Shown one piece after another: positions 7,457-16,302 of a stretch of DNA of 60,156 nucleotides (position 1 is the stretch's first letter; the number at the start of each line of letters is the position of its first letter). The notes beneath the pieces are model-generated. The model made no database searches and had not been told where the DNA came from. It worked only from the letters and a program-made list of their open reading frames with translations. The stretch spans positions 1-60,156 of the forward strand of contig JBEKTY010000030.1 in the NCBI GenBank assembly GCA_049515555.1. Direction: 5' to 3'. This DNA comes from JBEKTY01 sp049515555 (GTDB lineage: Bacteria; Planctomycetota; Planctomycetia; Pirellulales; Thermoguttaceae). Made by a program: the position numbers and the translations under genes.

Positions 7457-9067
7457 TCAGCTCTTGCCCGCCGGCTGCTTGCCGGCCGGTGCCGCGGCGG
7501 GCACGGCGGGTTCCGCGGGCGGCGGGGCGTGGTGGTCGCGGTCCAGGTACGTGTTGGCCCACGACGACGTGTGCTCCAGGGCGGGATTGTAAATCACGAT
7601 CGGCGCATCGGCCATCTGCTCCGACTCGCGGTAGGATTTCAGCCGCTCGTAGACGCGGGCCCAGAAACACTCCTTGTCGTCCAGCTCGCAGCGGCCGCCG
7701 GCCGAGCCGCCGCAGGGCCCGTTCCGCGAGCCCTTCGAGCAGGCGGCCCGCGGGCAAAGATAGGCGCAGTCGGGCAGGCTGCAATCGCCGCAGTCTTCGC
7801 AGCCGTAGCCTACCCGCTTGGCCTGCCGCTCCAGCCAATAGGACAGTCGGCTCATCAGACCCCGCACGCCGCGCGGGCGGTCCAGCCCGCGGAAGATCCG
7901 CGCCAGCAGGCCGTACAAGCCCTTGCCCCGGGCGAAGGCCAAGGCGTGCACGCGGCGCGACAGGCGGTAGCCCAGCGTCACCTGCTTGCTGCGGGGCGGA
8001 GCGCGGAGCGAGGCCAGGTACTGGGGATTGATCCGCGTCGGGTCGCTCAGGCCCGTCTCGCGATCATGCTCGAAGAGGAAGAACTCGTCGGGCTGGGCGA
8101 ACTGGATCTCGCGCAGGAAGACCCGCCAGTCGTCGGGGGCGTAGCTTTCGGCCAGGTCGATGATCTCGCCGAACATTTCGGGCTTGGCGATCCCGCCCAG
8201 GTACCCCGCGGCAAACCCCAGCCCCTTGAACACCGCCAACTGCTGGGCGGCCAGCTCGTTGGCGAACTTCCGCCCCTTGTCCGGACCGGCCGAGTACTTC
8301 TCGATCGTTCTCAGCAACTCCTCGGAGACCACGCAGCCGGCCAGCTTGCCTTCGTGGAACAGGCGGGCCACGCCCTTGGTCAGCCGGTACACGTTGCCCA
8401 CCACCGGCGAGTGCACGCCGCGGGCCTCCAGGAACAGCTTCACCTCGTGGAACTTCCGCAGGTCGTAGCCCAACTGCGGGAGGACCCACTCGGCCCCGGC
8501 GCGGATCTTGCGCAACAATTTGAAATACTGCGGCAGCAGCTCGCGCTCGTAGCGCTTGAAAGGCGACACGGCGCAGCCGATGTAGAAGCGGGTGGCGGGC
8601 AGCGTCTCCACCGCCCCGCTGCGGCCCGCAACCTTCAGACCATCGTTCATCGACCGCAGCAACTTGATAAGGCCCAGCGAGTCCAGGTCGAAGACCGGCT
8701 GGGCGGTGCCGGCGAATCCGCCGGTGGGATAATCGCCCGTCAGGGCCAGGATGTTGTCGAAGCCCTCGGAGGCGTAGCGCCAGGCGGCGGCCTCCAGGCC
8801 GTTGCGGTTCATGTCCTTGCAGGTCAGATGGATTACCACCCGCTCGCGGCGGTCGGCCACCAGGCCCGCCATCCAGTCGGGCGGGAGCATGGGGCCGCCG
8901 CCTGGGTTGTCGGTGAGCGAGATCCAGGCGATGCGCGGATCGTCCAGCAGCGTGCGGCAGAAGGCCGCCAGGCCTGTTGCGCCCGCCGGGTCCTGCAAGC
9001 CCCGCGACGAGACCACTTCCGCGCCGTAAGCGAAGCGGTTGCCGGTAAGTATTGCTCGTAGAGTCAT
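7457..9067 (-). CDS. Methylenetetrahydrofolate reductase, MetF domain joined to a MetV-type Fe-S domain
   Basis: The protein has 536 residues. Residues 1-300 form the MetF TIM barrel (EVVSSRG near the start, IHLTCKDMNRNGLEAAAW, NILALTGDYP, GCAVSPFKRY). Residues 410-490 form the MTHFR C-terminal Cys-rich domain: GCEDCGDCSLPDC, then CPRAACSKGSRNGPCGGS and ECFWARVYERLK. In acetogens this domain is usually carried by the separate MetV subunit that partners MetF. Here one chain carries both, so it may take electrons directly through an Fe-S cluster to reduce methylene-THF to methyl-THF. The tail after residue 500 is Pro/Ala-rich. The gene is the last of the main block, 152 bases after folD. Confidence 0.85.
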   Translation of the reverse strand: MTLRAILTGNRFAYGAEVVSSRGLQDPAGATGLAAFCRTLLDDPRIAWISLTDNPGGGPMLPPDWMAGLVADRRERVVIHLTCKDMNRNGLEAAAWRYASEGFDNILALTGDYPTGGFAGTAQPVFDLDSLGLIKLLRSMNDGLKVAGRSGAVETLPATRFYIGCAVSPFKRYERELLPQYFKLLRKIRAGAEWVLPQLGYDLRKFHEVKLFLEARGVHSPVVGNVYRLTKGVARLFHEGKLAGCVVSEELLRTIEKYSAGPDKGRKFANELAAQQLAVFKGLGFAAGYLGGIAKPEMFGEIIDLAESYAPDDWRVFLREIQFAQPDEFFLFEHDRETGLSDPTRINPQYLASLRAPPRSKQVTLGYRLSRRVHALAFARGKGLYGLLARIFRGLDRPRGVRGLMSRLSYWLERQAKRVGYGCEDCGDCSLPDCAYLCPRAACSKGSRNGPCGGSAGGRCELDDKECFWARVYERLKSYRESEQMADAPIVIYNPALEHTSSWANTYLDRDHHAPPPAEPAVPAAAPAGKQPAGKS

Positions 9068-9219
9068 GCCGCCGTCGGTTTCCGGGCCACGGCTATGCGC
9101 CCGCTGCGGCCCGATTGCCGCCCGCGGCGCCGATCCCCGCCTGGCCCATGGCGAGAATCATGTATCCTCAATAATAACGGTCTTTAGCCCGCAACGCCAG
9201 GAAGCGGGAGGTGGCCGGT

Positions 9220-10095
9220 TTACCGCCCGCCCTTGGGGCAGCTCAGCCGCGCGGCGGCCAGGGTGTTGTGCAGGAGCATGGTGACGGTCAGCGGGCCGAC
9301 GCCGCCGGGGACGGGCGTGATCTGGCTGGCCACCTCGCGGACGGCGGGGAAATCCACGTCGCCCACCAGCCCCTCCGCGGTGCGGTTCATGCCCACGTCG
9401 ATCACCACCGCGCCGGGACGGACCATGTCGCCGCGGATGAACTTCGCCTGGCCGATGGCCACGATCAGGATGTCGGCCTGACGGGTGACCGCCGGCAGAT
9501 TGCGGGTGCGGCTATGGCAGACGGTAACGGTGGCGTCGCCCCCGCCGCCGCGCTGCATGAGCATGATGGCCATGGGCTTGCCCACGATGTCGCTGCGGCC
9601 CACCACCACCACGTGCGCCCCGGCGATGGGGATCTTGCGGCGGATGAGGAGCTGCTGGATGCCGTGCGGGGTGCAGGGCAGGAAGCGGGGCCGATTCTGC
9701 ACGATCCGCCCCACGTTGTCGGGATGGAAGGCGTCGACGTCCTTCAGCGGATCGACCGCCTGGAGCACGCGGCTCTCGTCCAGCCCCTTGGGCAGCGGCA
9801 GTTGCACCAGGATGCCGTGCACCGCCGGATCGCGGTTGAGCTGGTCGATCAGGCCCAGCAGGCCGTCCAACGAGATGCCGGCCGGCGGGCGGTGCAGTTG
9901 GCTGCTCATGCCGATCCGCTCGCAGCCCTTCTGCTTGCTCCGCACGTAGACCTGGCTGGCCGGGTTATCGCCCGCCAGCACCGCCGCCAGGCAGGGTACG
10001 ATCCCGGTTTGCTGCTTGAATTCTGTCACTTCCCGGGCGAGTTCCGCCTGGATCTCTTCGGCCAGGGCCTTGCCGTCGAGGATGGTGGCTGCCAT
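9220..10095 (-). CDS. folD: Bifunctional methylene-THF dehydrogenase / methenyl-THF cyclohydrolase
   Basis: The 291-residue protein is of normal FolD length. The catalytic Tyr/Lys region appears as SQVYVRSKQKGCERIG, the folate motif as GILVQLPLPKGL, the nucleotide-binding site as VVVVGRSDIVGKPMA, and the closing motif as TPVPGGVGPLTVTMLL. It catalyses the two middle steps of the methyl branch (formyl-THF to methenyl- to methylene-THF) using NAD(P)H. The cofactor cannot be told from sequence with confidence. AGGAGA lies ten bases before the ATG. It follows acsE by 37 bases and is probably in the same transcript. Confidence 0.95.
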   Translation of the reverse strand: MAATILDGKALAEEIQAELAREVTEFKQQTGIVPCLAAVLAGDNPASQVYVRSKQKGCERIGMSSQLHRPPAGISLDGLLGLIDQLNRDPAVHGILVQLPLPKGLDESRVLQAVDPLKDVDAFHPDNVGRIVQNRPRFLPCTPHGIQQLLIRRKIPIAGAHVVVVGRSDIVGKPMAIMLMQRGGGGDATVTVCHSRTRNLPAVTRQADILIVAIGQAKFIRGDMVRPGAVVIDVGMNRTAEGLVGDVDFPAVREVASQITPVPGGVGPLTVTMLLHNTLAAARLSCPKGGR

Positions 10096-10132
10096 AGCTG
10101 TGCTCTCCTGGAAACGGTTGTGGTTGCGGGAA

Positions 10133-10945
10133 TCAGAGCCCCTTTTGCATTTTCCAGGCTTTGACGTAGTCGTCGCTATAGAGGTACTTCTCGAGCAGCA
10201 CCTCGGCGGTCACGGCCGCCTCGACCAGCTCCTTGTCGGCCGAGTCGATGATGGCCGCATCCAGGCCGGCGGCGATGCACATCACCAGGAAGGTGCGGTT
10301 TATGAGCCGGTTCATCAGGCATTTCTGGCTGACGTTGGACAGTCCGATGATGAAATGCGGCGGCGGATCGTTGGCCACGATCAACTGGCGGAGGGCCTCC
10401 ATTACGTTCTGCGGCTGCTTGGGGGCCACGTTGACCGGGAAAATAATGGGGTCGATGTAGATGTCCTCGACCGGGATGCCGGCTTCCATGGCCCCCATCA
10501 GGAACGCCGCGCCGCATTCCACGCGCTTCTCGACGGTGCTGGGCACCCCTTCCTGATCCATGGTCAGGCCGATGATCCCCGCCCCGTGCGCCGCGGCCAG
10601 CGGCACGAGCTTGGCCATTACGGCCGGGGCCGCCGTGCAGGAATTGATCACCAGCTTCGTCTGCGGCAGGGCCTGCCGCACCTTGGGCAGCACCTGGACC
10701 AGCAGGTCGGGCTTGGCGCTGTCCAGCGAGATGGGTTTGGGGGTCACCTCGTGGACCGTCTGGGCCAGCCAGACGAAGTTCTCCACGGGGTCGCCCTTGC
10801 TGGGCCCGATGTTCACGTCGATCACGTCGGCCCCGCCCTCGACCTGGGGCCGCAGCAGGTCCTGGATGATGGTCTTGTTCCGCTCGGGGATGGCTCCCCG
10901 CACGTCGCGGTACATGCCGTTGATCCGTTCACTAAAAATGATCAT
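10133..10945 (-). CDS. acsE: Methyl-THF:corrinoid/iron-sulfur protein methyltransferase
   Basis: The protein has 270 residues, close to the 262 of the Moorella enzyme. It starts MIIFSERINGMYRDVR and contains the pterin-binding TIM-barrel signatures GADVIDVNIGPSKGD, PISLDSAKPD, LVINSCTA and GIIGLTMDQEGVP. It moves the methyl group of methyl-THF to cob(I)amide in the AcsCD protein. A longer open frame runs upstream to 11143 but lies inside acsD; the ATG at 10945 overlaps the acsD stop (ATGA), so the two are translationally coupled. Confidence 0.95.
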   Translation of the reverse strand: MIIFSERINGMYRDVRGAIPERNKTIIQDLLRPQVEGGADVIDVNIGPSKGDPVENFVWLAQTVHEVTPKPISLDSAKPDLLVQVLPKVRQALPQTKLVINSCTAAPAVMAKLVPLAAAHGAGIIGLTMDQEGVPSTVEKRVECGAAFLMGAMEAGIPVEDIYIDPIIFPVNVAPKQPQNVMEALRQLIVANDPPPHFIIGLSNVSQKCLMNRLINRTFLVMCIAAGLDAAIIDSADKELVEAAVTAEVLLEKYLYSDDYVKAWKMQKGL

Positions 10946-11913
10946 GGGGTTTCTCCTTCCACGAGTTGACTGATTGCGCCGCGGACGGCCTGGACGGCCT
11001 GCGGATGGCGCAACACCAAGAGATCGGCTCCGCCCTGCAAGAGGTTGGTGGCGGTGACGGCCTCCCAGGCCGGACCGCGAAAACTGAGCGGACCCCAGAG
11101 CGGGGCCAACTCGTCGCCGGAGCGGGCTTCCTTGACCCGCCACGCCTCGTAGCCCACGTCCAAGATCACCGGTTGCGCCATGAGCCGGTCGCCGCTGAGG
11201 GCCGCCAGCCGCCCGCGCTCCAGGATCGAGTAGATGTATTCCATCCCGTAACCCAGCGCCGCCGTGCTGGGATAGATGACCACGTCGGCCAAGGGGAAGC
11301 CCATGTCGCTGACCAGGATGTTGACCTGCTTGGCCTTGTTGATGTCGCAGGGCGAGGCGGCGATCAGTTTATGACCGTAGGCCTGCGCGGCGGCGGTCAA
11401 GGTGCGGTAATCGGTTTCGGTCACGGCCCCCAACAGGCAGTTCTCGCCCCGGGCCGCCTCGGCCACCTTGGGCATCACCTGCTGGTCCTTGGCGGGCACC
11501 TCGCAGCCCCAGATGATCAGCGGGAGATCGACCGCGGCCAGCACCGCCTTGACCGTCTCGACGGCCCGCTCCGGCGGCCAGTCGCCCTCGTCGGGATGGA
11601 TGCCGGTGAGTCGCAAGTTGACCAGATCGGCCCCCAGCTCCGCGACCCGCCGCGCCCAGGCCGCCGGGTCCGACCAGACGTCGCCGTAAACTTCCGCCAG
11701 GGGCTGGGGCCAACCCGTAGGCTCCTTATCCAGCACGTCCAGGGCGATGGCCGGGCGATGCGCGATATCGCCGTCGAAACTCAAAAAGGGAATGCCGCTG
11801 CTGCCGCCCACGGTGACCGTGCGACCCCGTGTTCCGCCTTCGGCCCGTGTGGCCCCGATCGTGATCGCATTTACACGACCTGACCATTTTTCCTTGACCT
11901 CGGGAACCGTCAT
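10942..11913 (-). CDS. acsD: Corrinoid/iron-sulfur protein small subunit
   Basis: The 323-residue protein matches the AcsD/CdhD family. It starts with VPEVKEKWSGRVNAITIGAT, and has GGSSGIPFLSFDGDIAHRP, ADLVNLRLTGIHPDEGDWP, and a C-terminal half with DINKAKQVNILVSDMGF and STAALGYGMEYIYSI. It forms a TIM barrel that pairs with AcsC and holds the corrinoid between them. I start at ATG 11913, eight bases after AAAGGAG; a GTG two codons earlier sits almost on the ribosome-binding site. Upstream is a 160-base gap that contains a palindromic repeat, so acsD-acsE-folD-metF could have their own promoter. Confidence 0.93.
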   Translation of the reverse strand: MTVPEVKEKWSGRVNAITIGATRAEGGTRGRTVTVGGSSGIPFLSFDGDIAHRPAIALDVLDKEPTGWPQPLAEVYGDVWSDPAAWARRVAELGADLVNLRLTGIHPDEGDWPPERAVETVKAVLAAVDLPLIIWGCEVPAKDQQVMPKVAEAARGENCLLGAVTETDYRTLTAAAQAYGHKLIAASPCDINKAKQVNILVSDMGFPLADVVIYPSTAALGYGMEYIYSILERGRLAALSGDRLMAQPVILDVGYEAWRVKEARSGDELAPLWGPLSFRGPAWEAVTATNLLQGGADLLVLRHPQAVQAVRGAISQLVEGETP

Positions 11914-11985
11914 TGTCACTCTCCTTTCTCAGGCCGGTGAGTTCCGGCCGCGGGGGACTGTCCCCTTCTTGCTTCAAACTGTAAC

Positions 11986-12034
11986 CGGCACACGCCGTGT
12001 GCCGTCCGCGGTTTACGGCACCCGGCGTGTGCCG
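11986..12034. repeat. Palindromic repeat pair between two pathway genes
   Basis: GGCACACGCCGTGTGCC and GGCACCCGGCGTGTGCC flank CGTCCGCGGTTTAC. This is the same module as the third part of the composite at 7345-7435. It lies between the CooC-like gene and acsD. Confidence 0.65.
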
Positions 12035-12073
12035 ACTACATTGAAATTGGCGACGTTATTTCTGCGCGGGGCC

Positions 12074-12844
12074 TCAGCCCTCGTGAAGGGCTATAAGGGT
12101 TTGTACCACGTGATAAACAGCGCGGACCGCCGGATTGTCGGCCGGCAGGCTGAACACGTCGCGTCCGACGGCGCCGGCCTGCTCGACCAGGCTATCCTGC
12201 GGCACGTCGGGCAGCCGGGCCACCTCCCGCGCGGCCAACCGCCGGCCGATCTCGTCGGCCGCCTGGTCCGGCCGCGCCCGATTGACCAGCACCATGCGCC
12301 GACCGACGTGGATCGGCAGCTCGCGGGACAAGGCCAGGACCCGCTCGGCGGCGCGGAAGGCGGGCAGGGTGCAGTCCGTCACCACGATCAGGAAATCGAC
12401 TTTGTTGGTGGTGCGGCGGGAGAGATGTTCCATGCCCGCCTCGTTGTCCATGACCACCGCCGCGTAGTTGGCGGCCAGCAGATCCAGCGACCGCCGCAGG
12501 AGGTTGTTGACGTAGCAGTAACAGCGGGGGCCTTCCGGGCGGCCCATGGCGAGCAGGTCGAAGCCTTGCGCTTCCACGATAGCGCGTTGGATTTCGTCTT
12601 CGACGGCGCGGGCCCGGCCGATGCCGCTGGCCGGCGAGCCTTCGGGGCTGGAGCCCTGCTCGCGGATGTGGGCCAAGGGCATGCCCGGCGCCACGCCCAG
12701 GGCCTCGGCCAGGTTGGAATTCGGATCGGCATCGACCGCCAGGGCCGGCCGGATTTTCAGCTCGCCCAGCGCGCGGATGACGAGCGCGGCAAAGGTCGTC
12801 TTTCCAATTCCCCCTTTTCCGGCAATCGCCAGGGAGAGCCCCAT
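12074..12844 (-). CDS. CooC/AcsF-type nickel-insertion ATPase (second copy)
   Basis: The 256-residue P-loop protein of the MinD/CooC class has the deviant Walker A GKGGIGKTTFAAL at the N-terminus, the switch AVDADPNSNLAEALG, and GRPEGPRCYCYVNNLLR. The CYC pair in the last motif corresponds to the CxC nickel-binding site of CooC-type maturases. Proteins of this type load Ni into CODH or into the acetyl-CoA synthase A-cluster. Its place between the corrinoid activator gene and acsD, rather than beside cooS, suggests a role with ACS (AcsF-like). That assignment is inference; the other copy (26453-27235) sits beside the CODH gene. Confidence 0.85.
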   Translation of the reverse strand: MGLSLAIAGKGGIGKTTFAALVIRALGELKIRPALAVDADPNSNLAEALGVAPGMPLAHIREQGSSPEGSPASGIGRARAVEDEIQRAIVEAQGFDLLAMGRPEGPRCYCYVNNLLRRSLDLLAANYAAVVMDNEAGMEHLSRRTTNKVDFLIVVTDCTLPAFRAAERVLALSRELPIHVGRRMVLVNRARPDQAADEIGRRLAAREVARLPDVPQDSLVEQAGAVGRDVFSLPADNPAVRAVYHVVQTLIALHEG

Positions 12845-12904
12845 AGCCGCACCTTTTCGTTGTTTGCCGGCGGCTGCCGCGAGCGAGCGGCGCGCCCCCC
12901 GTTG

Positions 12905-14914
12905 CTAAGCCTTGTGCGCTTGTGCCTTCGTGCCTTTGTGTTTGGGTGCTTCGCTCTTTCCTTCCCGGCCGACAAGCCGCGCCGCCACCGACGGGAAACG
13001 GGACAGGTCGGTGTGCGGCAGGAAGCACGCCGACGTGAAACGCTCCATATATGCCGGGTCCACGATCAATTCCTGGTAGGTCATCCGATCCCGAATCTGC
13101 CGCACCTCGTCGCACATGGCGCGGCTGAGCATCACCAGCTTGGCCCCCGCCACGGAGCTGTTGCCGATGAAATGAATGCGCTCGGCGGGCACGTCGGGCA
13201 GCAGGCCGATGGCGATGCAACTCGCAATGTCGAGCCGGTTGCCGAAGGCGCCCGCAATGTAAATCTTCTCGATGTCCGCGAAGCGGAGGCCCACCGACTC
13301 GACCAGGGAGTCGGCGGCGGCGTAGATCGAGCCCTTGGTGCGAATCAGGTTCTCGACGTCGGCTTGGGTCAAGACCAGGTCCCGCTCGCCGCCCGACTCC
13401 TGGGCGGAGATGAGCCGGAACTCCGGCCGCTGGTCCTCTTCGGAGGCTCGGAAGCGGCCGCGCGCCGAGTGTACCTGGAAGCGGCCGCCGCGATCGACCA
13501 CGCCGCTGAGAAACATCTCCGCGAGGGCATCGATCAGGCCGGTGCCGCAGACGCCGATGGGCGGCCGGCCGTCGATGGTCGTGGCCGAGACTTTCAGCCC
13601 CGGCGGGACGATCCGCAGGCTATCGACGGCCCCGCTGCTGGCCCGCATCCCGCAACTGACCGACCCGCCCTCGAAGGCCGGGCCAGCCGAGGCCGAGCAA
13701 GCGACCAGGAACTCGCGGTTCCCCAACACCACTTCGCCGTTGGTGCCGATGTCCAGCAGCAGCGCCAGTTCATTACTGCGGTGCATGCCGGAGGCCAGCA
13801 CCCCGGCGGTGACGTCGCCGCCGACGAAGCTGCCGGCGATGGGCAAGGTGTACAGGATTCCCCGCGGATGAATGCGCAGTCCCACCTCGGCCGCCCGCAC
13901 CGGTGGCGGACTGGCCGCCGCAGCCACAAACGGCGACAGGCGGATCAGATCCGCTTCCAGCCCCAGCAGGAAATGCAGCATGGCCGTATTGCCGGCGGCG
14001 ACCACGCAAAGAATATCGCCCCGCCCCACCTGTGCACGCTGCACCAGGTCGTCGATCAGGGTCTCCACGTCCTGGATGACGGCCTGGTGGAGTTCATCGG
14101 CGCCGCCGGGCTGGCGGGCATGGTTGATGCGGCTGATGACGTCGGCGCCGAACTTGATCTGCGAGTTGTACTTGGCCGCCGCCTCGCGGGTGAGCCCGCC
14201 GGTAAGGTCCACCAGGTGGGCCACCACGGTGGTCGTGCCCACGTCGAGGGCCAAGCCGAAGTTCCGGTCGCAGGTGTTGCCCCGCTCGACGCACAGCAGC
14301 TCGTTCACCTCGCCGCGGAGGGCCAGGGTGGCCGTGACCAGGCCGTCCCACTTCCAGCTCCAGGCGGATCGGCGCGACTCGCGGGTCCGCAGCAGGCCCG
14401 GCAGCTCGCGGGTAACCTTCAGTCCCATCTGCAGCGGCCCGGGACGCCGCCGGAGCACCGCCGCCAGCAGCCGTTCCTGGTCGGCGGTGGGATCGTCCAA
14501 GGTGGGCTCGGGCAGGCTGAGGGCGAACTTCTCGACCAGCGGTGCCAGCTCGGCTGGAAGGCGCTGGCCGCCACGATGGGTAAAATCGCGGAACCGCTCG
14601 CTGTCTTGCCCAATCCCCACGTAGCCCGCCAGTTGCGACTCCGGCGGCACCTCGACCACCAGATCGCTGTGCGGAATCACCTGGCAGGCCAGCACGTATC
14701 CGCGGCGGATTTCGTCGCGGGTAAGGAACTCGGTGGAATCGCCGGCCACTTCCCCCGCGCGGACGATCACCCGGCACTTGCCGCAGATCCCCTCGCCGCC
14801 GCAGATCGCGCCCACGTAGACCCCCGCCTGGCGGGCGGCCTCCAGCAGCGTACTGCCCGGCTCGACCGTCGTTTCTCGTCCGTCGGGAAGGAAACCGATC
14901 CGCAAGCCAGCCAC
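12905..14914 (-). CDS. Reductive activator of the corrinoid protein (RACo), ferredoxin plus ASKHA ATPase
   Basis: The 669-residue protein starts with a [2Fe-2S] plant-type ferredoxin domain: Cys38, Cys44 and Cys47 in AICGGEGICGKC, and Cys77 in LACQV. A linker is followed by a DUF4445-type ATPase of the actin/sugar kinase fold (FGLALDVGTTTVVAHLVDL, VVAAGNTAMLHFLLG, LLLDIGTNGEVVLG, IYIAGAFGNRLD). It uses ATP to drive one electron into inactive Co(II) of AcsCD, restoring Co(I). The start is uncertain: GTG 14914 lies three bases past the acsC stop, while a TTG at 14929 would overlap acsC by 13 bases. Neither has a strong ribosome-binding site, which suggests coupled translation. Confidence 0.9.
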   Translation of the reverse strand: MAGLRIGFLPDGRETTVEPGSTLLEAARQAGVYVGAICGGEGICGKCRVIVRAGEVAGDSTEFLTRDEIRRGYVLACQVIPHSDLVVEVPPESQLAGYVGIGQDSERFRDFTHRGGQRLPAELAPLVEKFALSLPEPTLDDPTADQERLLAAVLRRRPGPLQMGLKVTRELPGLLRTRESRRSAWSWKWDGLVTATLALRGEVNELLCVERGNTCDRNFGLALDVGTTTVVAHLVDLTGGLTREAAAKYNSQIKFGADVISRINHARQPGGADELHQAVIQDVETLIDDLVQRAQVGRGDILCVVAAGNTAMLHFLLGLEADLIRLSPFVAAAASPPPVRAAEVGLRIHPRGILYTLPIAGSFVGGDVTAGVLASGMHRSNELALLLDIGTNGEVVLGNREFLVACSASAGPAFEGGSVSCGMRASSGAVDSLRIVPPGLKVSATTIDGRPPIGVCGTGLIDALAEMFLSGVVDRGGRFQVHSARGRFRASEEDQRPEFRLISAQESGGERDLVLTQADVENLIRTKGSIYAAADSLVESVGLRFADIEKIYIAGAFGNRLDIASCIAIGLLPDVPAERIHFIGNSSVAGAKLVMLSRAMCDEVRQIRDRMTYQELIVDPAYMERFTSACFLPHTDLSRFPSVAARLVGREGKSEAPKHKGTKAQAHKA

Positions 14915-14916
14915 AA

Positions 14917-16254
14917 TCAACGGGTCCAATGCTTCTTGAGGTAGGCGGGCAGTCCCGAGGCCTCTTTGGGGCCGATCTCGACGGACCAGCCCGATTCATC
15001 TTCCACGCCTGCCGACAACACGGCCACCAGGCCCGGCAAGACCAGTTTCCGGTGCGCAACACGCGACTCGACTCCCAAGTTCTTCAAGGTCTTGGTGATC
15101 GTGGCGGCGTTGAACTTGTCCGAGGCCCAGGCCGTGAGCACCGAAGTGCCCTCCGTATCGACGGAAAGGATGAAGGCCGGCACGCGGCTGGTCTCGACCT
15201 CGCCTTCCACCGAGTAGTAGCTCAACGAGAAGTTGGTGGTTACGAGCACGGGTGAGGCGGGCGTCACCTCGCCCACCGTATACAGTTGTGCCTGCACGGC
15301 GACCGGTTTCTGCGGATCGGTGAAGATGTCTTGGCGGGTGGTGAGCACGGCCAGGATCTGCCAGGGTTGGATGGCGTCGGTAACAACGATTCCGGCATAT
15401 TTTGCGACGTAGGTGCTGGCCTCGATTGTCTGCAGCGTGGGGTCTTCGGCGACGGTGAAGGCCATCGACGGATAGCCCAGGGGCCGGAAGTTCTTCAGTG
15501 CCGCGCGGCGGATGCGGGTCAGGGCCTCGAGGGTGGATTTGAGGCCCCGCGTGCCGGGGTCCACCACGATCTGCTCCACTCCGGCGGCGTCCAGCTTGGC
15601 CGTCAGCTCGGCCAGGGCCTCCAGGCCGTCGGCGCGGACGGCCAGCGGGCAGTCCTCCTTCTTGGCCACGGCGGCGGCGGCCAGGGCCTGGGCCGGGTCG
15701 GAGATGTACAGCAGCGGCCGGCGGCCGGCCAGGGCCGCGGCCGCCTGCTGGAGATTGTCGGCCCGGGCCGACATCAGCAGGCAGGCCCGGCCCGTCTTCT
15801 CCGCGGCCAGCTTGGCCAGGCGCTCCAGGCGCCCGGCGTCGCCGGAGACGTTGTCTACGGCCACCAGCTCGATGCTGATCCGCGTGCCCACGCGCTCGAA
15901 GGAAAGCTTGGCGATGGCCTCCAGGCGTGCGGCGGCGGCCGGCTCGTCCAGGGCGTCGGAGACCCGCACCGCCAGCAGGGTGGGCCGGTAGAACTTCTCC
16001 TCGTGGCGGTAAAGCTGCGTCTCGTTGCCGGTGCGCACCGTCTGCTCATCGGCCCCGATGGTCACCAATTGGATCGGCGGCCGGGCGGCCGACTCCAGCG
16101 CCGCCTTGCCCGCCGCGGTGACGTGCGGACATTTTTCCAGCGGCACCTGTTTGGCCGCCATCTTCATGGCGAAGGCCAGGCAGGTCGGAAAGCCGCAGTC
16201 CTTGCAGTTGGTCTTGGGAAGTTGCTTGTAAATCTCCAGGCCGGTCAGCGCCAT
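14917..16254 (-). CDS. acsC: Corrinoid/iron-sulfur protein large subunit
   Basis: The protein has 445 residues, as in Moorella AcsC. The N-terminal domain binds the low-potential [4Fe-4S] cluster through Cys17, Cys20, Cys25 and Cys42 (NCKDCGFPTC, then EKC). A TIM barrel follows (residues 90-320), then a C-terminal corrinoid-binding Rossmann domain with LVTTNFSLSYYSVEGEVE. It carries the methyl group between AcsE and acetyl-CoA synthase. GGGAGA lies eight bases before the ATG. It follows acsB by 48 bases. Confidence 0.95.
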   Translation of the reverse strand: MALTGLEIYKQLPKTNCKDCGFPTCLAFAMKMAAKQVPLEKCPHVTAAGKAALESAARPPIQLVTIGADEQTVRTGNETQLYRHEEKFYRPTLLAVRVSDALDEPAAAARLEAIAKLSFERVGTRISIELVAVDNVSGDAGRLERLAKLAAEKTGRACLLMSARADNLQQAAAALAGRRPLLYISDPAQALAAAAVAKKEDCPLAVRADGLEALAELTAKLDAAGVEQIVVDPGTRGLKSTLEALTRIRRAALKNFRPLGYPSMAFTVAEDPTLQTIEASTYVAKYAGIVVTDAIQPWQILAVLTTRQDIFTDPQKPVAVQAQLYTVGEVTPASPVLVTTNFSLSYYSVEGEVETSRVPAFILSVDTEGTSVLTAWASDKFNAATITKTLKNLGVESRVAHRKLVLPGLVAVLSAGVEDESGWSVEIGPKEASGLPAYLKKHWTR

Positions 16255-16302
16255 AGTTTCTGTCTCCCACAGCCGAAGTGGCGGAAAGGATCGAAAACGG
16301 GT

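Noticed and set aside
11747..14944. A plus-strand open frame of 1065 residues opposite acsD, cooC-like and RACo genes
   Set aside because: Low-complexity His/Arg/Gly-rich translation with no family features; it mirrors conserved genes and reflects high GC.
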